NCBI GenBank assembly: GCA_964358485.1
Contig: CAYHPY010000139.1
Span: forward strand, 1-8,232
Length of the DNA: 8,232 nucleotides
DNA from: CAYHPY01 sp964358485
Lineage (GTDB): Bacteria; Elusimicrobiota; Elusimicrobia; UBA1565; UBA9628
Direction: 5' to 3'
Part shown: piece after piece, positions 6,243-8,232 of the stretch
Layout of the letters: the number at the start of each line of letters is the position of its first letter
How positions within the stretch are numbered: the first letter of the stretch is position 1
Made by a program: the position numbers and the translations under genes
Notes under the pieces: generated by a model
Databases searched by the model: none
Told to the model about the DNA's origin: nothing
The model's input: the letters and a program-made list of their open reading frames with translations, nothing else

Positions 6243-6277
6243 TCAGGCCCTGGGGAAACCGCGATGGGCCTGATCAT
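6239..6277. repeat. Perfect 12-bp inverted repeat at the junction of the two remnants
   Basis: ATGATCAGGCCC (6239-6250) is the exact reverse complement of GGGCCTGATCAT (6266-6277), with a 15-nt loop. The left arm contains the stop of the DUF2231 remnant, and the right arm runs into the redoxin remnant. There is no U-tract on either side, so it is not a classical intrinsic terminator. Still, it lies between the convergent + and - strand units and could slow or stop transcription in both directions. It could also mark the deletion or insertion that joined the two remnants. Confidence 0.65.
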
Positions 6278-6338
6278 ATTCCGCCATCACCTCTCCGCCC
6301 TCAAACCCGATGCCTTCCGGGCGCTCAGCAAACCGTGA
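6270..6338 (+). pseudogene. Remnant of a redoxin gene 3' end
   Basis: Positions 6273-6323 match 2909-2959 of the intact redoxin gene at 45 of 51 bases. Fifteen of 17 residues agree: IIFRHHLSALKPDAFRA against ITFRHHLSALKPEAFRA. Five of the six differences are third-codon changes and four of those are silent, so the two copies diverged while coding. Upstream in the same frame, after the stop at 6240-6242, only unrelated codons remain. The thioredoxin fold and CxxC are gone. The frame closes at TGA 6336-6338, earlier than in the intact gene, and its last bases overlap the end of the - strand gene. Confidence 0.75.
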
Positions 6339-6648
6339 AACGACGCGGATTGGAGGACGCCATGACCCCGTCCGCCAACCGGGAACGGGCTTCGGCGACA
6401 TGCTCGCCGGGCTCGTAGCCGGCCCAGTCGAACCACCACATCCCCACGGCCTCGCGGCAGGCCAGCCAATCGCCTTGGTCGATGCGGACTTCCACCGCCG
6501 TCGCCTCCGGGATCGTCCCGACTCGGAAGGTATAACAGGGCCGACCCAAGGCCTCGCCTTCCTGGGGATATTCCACCCGGACCGCGGGGCCGCTGGGAAT
6601 GACCCGCTTCAGGGTTTGCATCTTCAAATGGTCGCCGCGTTTTGCCAT
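6325..6648 (-). CDS. Small Ig-like beta-sandwich protein, function unknown
   Basis: This 107-residue protein lacks a signal peptide and membrane segments, so it is probably cytoplasmic. After a basic N-terminus, residues 21-107 form a run of beta-strand-like segments: PAVRVEYPQEGE, CYTFRVGTIP, AVEVRIDQGDWLACRE, MWWFDWAGYEPGEHVAEARSR and the terminal RRFTV. The pattern V-x-I-D-x-G-x-W ... W-x-x-D-W ... P-G-x-H-x-x-x-A-R resembles Ig-like modules such as the Mo-cofactor oxidoreductase dimerisation domain or carbohydrate-binding domains. I see no catalytic residues; C38 and C64 could pair. The start is fixed by a strong ribosome site; a longer reading from 6678 lacks one. It lies 72 nt downstream of the DUF4010 gene on the same strand, so the two are probably co-transcribed. 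Its 3' end overlaps the redoxin remnant by 14 nt on the other strand. Confidence 0.75.
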   Translation of the reverse strand: MAKRGDHLKMQTLKRVIPSGPAVRVEYPQEGEALGRPCYTFRVGTIPEATAVEVRIDQGDWLACREAVGMWWFDWAGYEPGEHVAEARSRLADGVMASSNPRRFTVC

Positions 6649-6657
6649 GGCCTTTCT

Positions 6658-6664
6658 CCTCCTT
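6658..6664 (-). promoter_or_regulatory. Strong ribosome binding site for the small Ig-like gene
   Basis: Read on the - strand, AAGGAGG lies 9 nt upstream of the ATG at 6648-6646. It is the best ribosome site in the window and decides the start against the upstream ATG at 6678. Confidence 0.8.
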
Positions 6665-6720
6665 TCCGACTCGGCCAAAAAGGCCGCAATGAAATGGCCA
6701 ACCGCGTTTTCCCGGGGGGG

Positions 6721-7965
6721 TCAAATCCCCACAAGCACCGCCGCCCCGGCCGCCAAGGCTGCGCCCAAAATTCCCGCGCAGGCCCAACCCAGGCGGCCCC
6801 CGGAGATGGCGGCGGCCATGACCGCCTTGGATACGGTGTTGACGCCTGCGGCCACCAGAATGCCCCGCGACGCGACTTCCGGGTCCATCCCCTCCCCGGC
6901 CAATCGCGCCAGGGAGAGAGTCGTGGCGTCGACGTCCATGAGGCCCGCGGCGGCCGAGGTCAAATACACCCCGGCGTCGCCCAGCCAATGGCGCAAGGCG
7001 ACCGCGGCCAGGGTCACCACGGCGAGCAACGCTCCGAAAAACAGGGCCGCGCCCAACTCCATCGGATTTTTCAATGAGGAGGGAGAGGCGGGATGCTCTC
7101 CGGGAAACCGCAGGAGCAGCCAAGCCCCCAGGAAAGCGATCAGCGCCGCCGCCGTCAGGGAGGGGACCAGCCCGCCGAGCAAATCGTGGTTGACCACGGA
7201 AACTTCCAGGAGAATCCTGGGAAACATCACCGCCGAGGCGATCACGACCCCCGCCGCGTGCAGGCGCCAGCCCTTGGGGTTGACCTGGTCCAGGCGAGCC
7301 ATGGACAAGGTCACCGCCGTCGAGGAAACCAGGCCTCCCAGGAGGCTCGTGGCGGCGATTCCTCCCCGGGGCCCAAGAACCTTCCCGGAGACGTAACCCG
7401 CGAAGGAGATTCCGGCGATGAGGGCCACCATCCACCAAATGTGGCGGGGATTGAGCGCCTCCCAGGGGCCGAAGCCGCGGTCCGGAAGATTGGGCAGGAC
7501 CACGATGGAAATAAGCAGAAGTTGGATCGCGGCGAGCAATTCGGATTCGTTGAGGTGCCCGAGCCAGCGGTGGAGCAACGGTTTGAGGCTCAATAACCCC
7601 GTCATCACCACTCCCCCGGCGGCGGCCTCCAAGGTATGGCCCCGCACCGCCAAAGCGCCCAGGGCGAAGACCGCCAGGGCGGCCACTTCCGTCGTGAGGC
7701 CCAAGTCCCCTCGGGCGTCGGCCCCCGCCCGGTAGCCGGCGGCCAACAGCAAGGCCAAGGCTATGCCCCCCATAGCCAGGACCCATGTCTGGGAGCCGGC
7801 CAACAAAGCCCAAAGCCCTCCGAGAAGACCGATCAATCCGAAGGTCCGGAAACCGGCCACCCGGGAACCCTCCGGCTCGTTGCGTTTTTGCCAGCCCCGC
7901 TCCAGGCCCGCCAACAAGCCGATGGCCAAGGCCAGGGCCAACCGAGATAAATTGCCCGCGTCCAT
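6721..7965 (-). CDS. MgtC/DUF4010 family integral membrane protein
   Basis: This 414-residue polytopic membrane protein has about 11-13 hydrophobic segments. The N-terminal part is MgtC/SapB-like: ALAIGLLAGLERGWQKR (12-28), then RVAGFRTFGLIGLLGGL (35-51). The C-terminal part is DUF4010: GLLGGLVSSTAVTLSMAR (207-224), GLMDVDATTLSLARL (341-355) and GVNTVSKAVMAAAISG (374-389). MgtC proteins support growth at low Mg2+ and modulate the F-type ATPase; DUF4010 proteins are predicted transporters of unknown substrate. The ATG at 7965 puts the MgtC helix at the usual distance from the N-terminus. A TTG at 8001 would add 12 residues, and neither has a strong ribosome site. It is divergent from a nickel/cobalt transporter gene, so a metal role fits, but this is inferred. 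Confidence 0.9.
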   Translation of the reverse strand: MDAGNLSRLALALAIGLLAGLERGWQKRNEPEGSRVAGFRTFGLIGLLGGLWALLAGSQTWVLAMGGIALALLLAAGYRAGADARGDLGLTTEVAALAVFALGALAVRGHTLEAAAGGVVMTGLLSLKPLLHRWLGHLNESELLAAIQLLLISIVVLPNLPDRGFGPWEALNPRHIWWMVALIAGISFAGYVSGKVLGPRGGIAATSLLGGLVSSTAVTLSMARLDQVNPKGWRLHAAGVVIASAVMFPRILLEVSVVNHDLLGGLVPSLTAAALIAFLGAWLLLRFPGEHPASPSSLKNPMELGAALFFGALLAVVTLAAVALRHWLGDAGVYLTSAAAGLMDVDATTLSLARLAGEGMDPEVASRGILVAAGVNTVSKAVMAAAISGGRLGWACAGILGAALAAGAAVLVGI

Positions 7966-8021
7966 GAGGGTCTGGGGACACTCCCGAAAATTCAATTGCA
8001 ACGCTCCGGCCAGGGCTTGTA

Positions 8022-8038
8022 CCCCGGCGAAGCCGGGG
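8022..8038. repeat. Perfect 7-bp GC hairpin
   Basis: CCCCGGC, GAA, GCCGGGG forms a 7-bp stem with a 3-nt loop. On the - strand it would lie in the 5' leader of the DUF4010 mRNA, about 57 nt before its ATG. On the + strand it is followed after 6 nt by five T residues, but there is no + strand gene upstream to terminate. It may be a leader element or a dispersed palindrome. Confidence 0.55.
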
Positions 8039-8049
8039 AGGAAATTTTT

Positions 8050-8089
8050 CCATGGCCCGAGCCTCTTCGGCGGCCAAAGCGGGCCATGG
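8050..8089. promoter_or_regulatory. 10-bp inverted repeat, candidate operator
   Basis: CCATGGCCCG (8050-8059) and CGGGCCATGG (8080-8089) are exact reverse complements separated by 20 nt. The two half-sites are centred 30 bp apart, close to three helical turns, which suits a dimeric or tetrameric regulator. The right arm ends 25 nt before the transporter start and just upstream of the possible -10. A metal-responsive repressor is plausible, but the arms do not match the NikR consensus I know. Confidence 0.4.
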
Positions 8090-8098
8090 TTAAAGGTG

Positions 8099-8104
8099 TA
8101 TCAT
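8099..8104 (+). promoter_or_regulatory. Possible -10 box for the NiCoT gene
   Basis: TATCAT resembles the -10 consensus at five of six positions. It lies 9 nt before the ATG at 8114, which leaves room only for a leaderless or nearly leaderless mRNA. No -35 box is visible at the usual spacing. Confidence 0.25.
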
Positions 8105-8113
8105 GTACCCCCC

Positions 8114-8232
8114 ATGACCAATGTCCTGTCCATCCTGGCCTTCGGATTCTGGCTTGGCATGCGCCACGCCACCGACGGCGACCATGTGGCCGCGGTTTCC
8201 GCCTTGGTCTCCCGGAACAAAAAGACCGGGAC
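8114..8232 (+). CDS. NiCoT-type nickel/cobalt transporter, N-terminal fragment
   Basis: Thirty-nine codons are visible before the window ends. They read MTNVLSILAFGFWLGM, then RHATDGDHVAAVSALVSR. The segment H-A-T-D-G-D-H (residues 18-24) is the H-x4-D-H signature in the first or second helix of NiCoT permeases (HoxN, NixA), which bind and import Ni2+ or Co2+. The more usual form of the motif is RHATDADHV; here one Ala is Gly. Related UreH-like proteins share the motif, so the exact branch is open. There is no ribosome binding site in front of the ATG (TACCCCCC precedes it). It is transcribed away from the DUF4010 gene and is the only gene in the window after 8114. Confidence 0.85.
   Translation, partial: MTNVLSILAFGFWLGMRHATDGDHVAAVSALVSRNKKTG

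Larger units (their letters stand above)
7966..8113. promoter_or_regulatory. Divergent intergenic region between the DUF4010 and NiCoT genes
   Basis: This 148-nt segment must hold the promoters for both divergent genes. It contains the 17-nt hairpin at 8022-8038, an AT-rich patch (GAAATTTTT, 8041-8049), the inverted repeat at 8050-8089 and a possible -10 at 8099-8104. No good -35 box was found for either direction. Confidence 0.6.

Noticed and set aside
6672..6686. CGGCC-AAAAA-GGCCG stem downstream of the DUF4010 gene as a terminator
   Set aside because: It has a five-bp stem with no U-tract in the - direction, and the downstream gene's ribosome site follows at once, which fits read-through.
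6287..8077. Long - strand open frame (596 residues) across the DUF4010 gene
   Set aside because: It is out of frame with the DUF4010 gene, rich in Gly/Arg/Pro, and shows no domain. It is a typical GC-rich shadow of the real membrane protein.
8097..8107. NikR-type operator near GTATCATGTAC
   Set aside because: The half-sites are not properly symmetric and the spacing does not fit the known GTATGA-N16-TCATAC pattern.
1..8232. CRISPR arrays, tRNA/rRNA genes, insertion sequences, integrases
   Set aside because: No regularly spaced repeats, no recognisable RNA gene and no transposase or integrase reading were seen on either strand.

Overview
This 8.2 kb, GC-rich window looks like the chromosome of a Gram-negative bacterium. 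It carries an RND metal-efflux pump, a predicted outer-membrane-type lipoprotein and several predicted periplasmic proteins. Coding density is high and genes often overlap by ATGA. The phylum cannot be fixed from sequence alone. A soil or groundwater lineage such as Myxococcota, Acidobacteriota or Elusimicrobiota would fit, but that is a guess.

Region 1 (1-2489, + strand) is an envelope and metal-handling block. It holds the 3' end of a CusA/CzcA-type heavy-metal RND pump, a YHS-domain lipoprotein, a membrane-anchored Cys-less YHS paralogue, a small exported protein with a Cys/His cluster, a four-helix DUF2231 membrane protein and an exported NTF2/DUF4440-like protein. Spacing is 0-20 nt throughout, so it reads as one transcription unit.

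Region 2 (2486-6055, + strand) continues the same unit through four genes joined by 4-nt ATGA overlaps: a thioredoxin-fold redoxin with a CEDC motif, a type III polyketide synthase with an intact Cys-His-Asn triad, a class I SAM methyltransferase, and an FAD-dependent oxidoreductase of the geranylgeranyl-reductase/hydroxylase type. The last three resemble known bacterial alkylresorcinol/alkylquinone cassettes (synthase, methyltransferase, flavoprotein, as in srsABC). The likely product is a methylated, oxidised phenolic or quinone lipid. The tight link to a redoxin and a metal-efflux block is the most interesting context in the window.

Region 3 (6056-6338) holds no intact gene. It contains two short remnants that closely match the 3' ends of the window's own DUF2231 and redoxin genes, in the same order and strand, with the intervening NTF2 gene missing. 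A perfect 12-bp inverted repeat lies exactly at their junction. This looks like the scar of a second, decayed copy of the operon.

Region 4 (6325-7965, - strand) carries an MgtC/DUF4010 family membrane protein followed by a small Ig-like cytoplasmic protein of unknown role. Region 5 (7966-8113) is a divergent intergenic segment with a 7-bp hairpin and a 10-bp inverted repeat that could be an operator. It leads into the 5' end of a NiCoT-type nickel/cobalt transporter (8114 onward, cut by the window edge). Metal transport therefore brackets the polyketide operon on both sides. No tRNA, rRNA, CRISPR array, transposase or integrase was seen.
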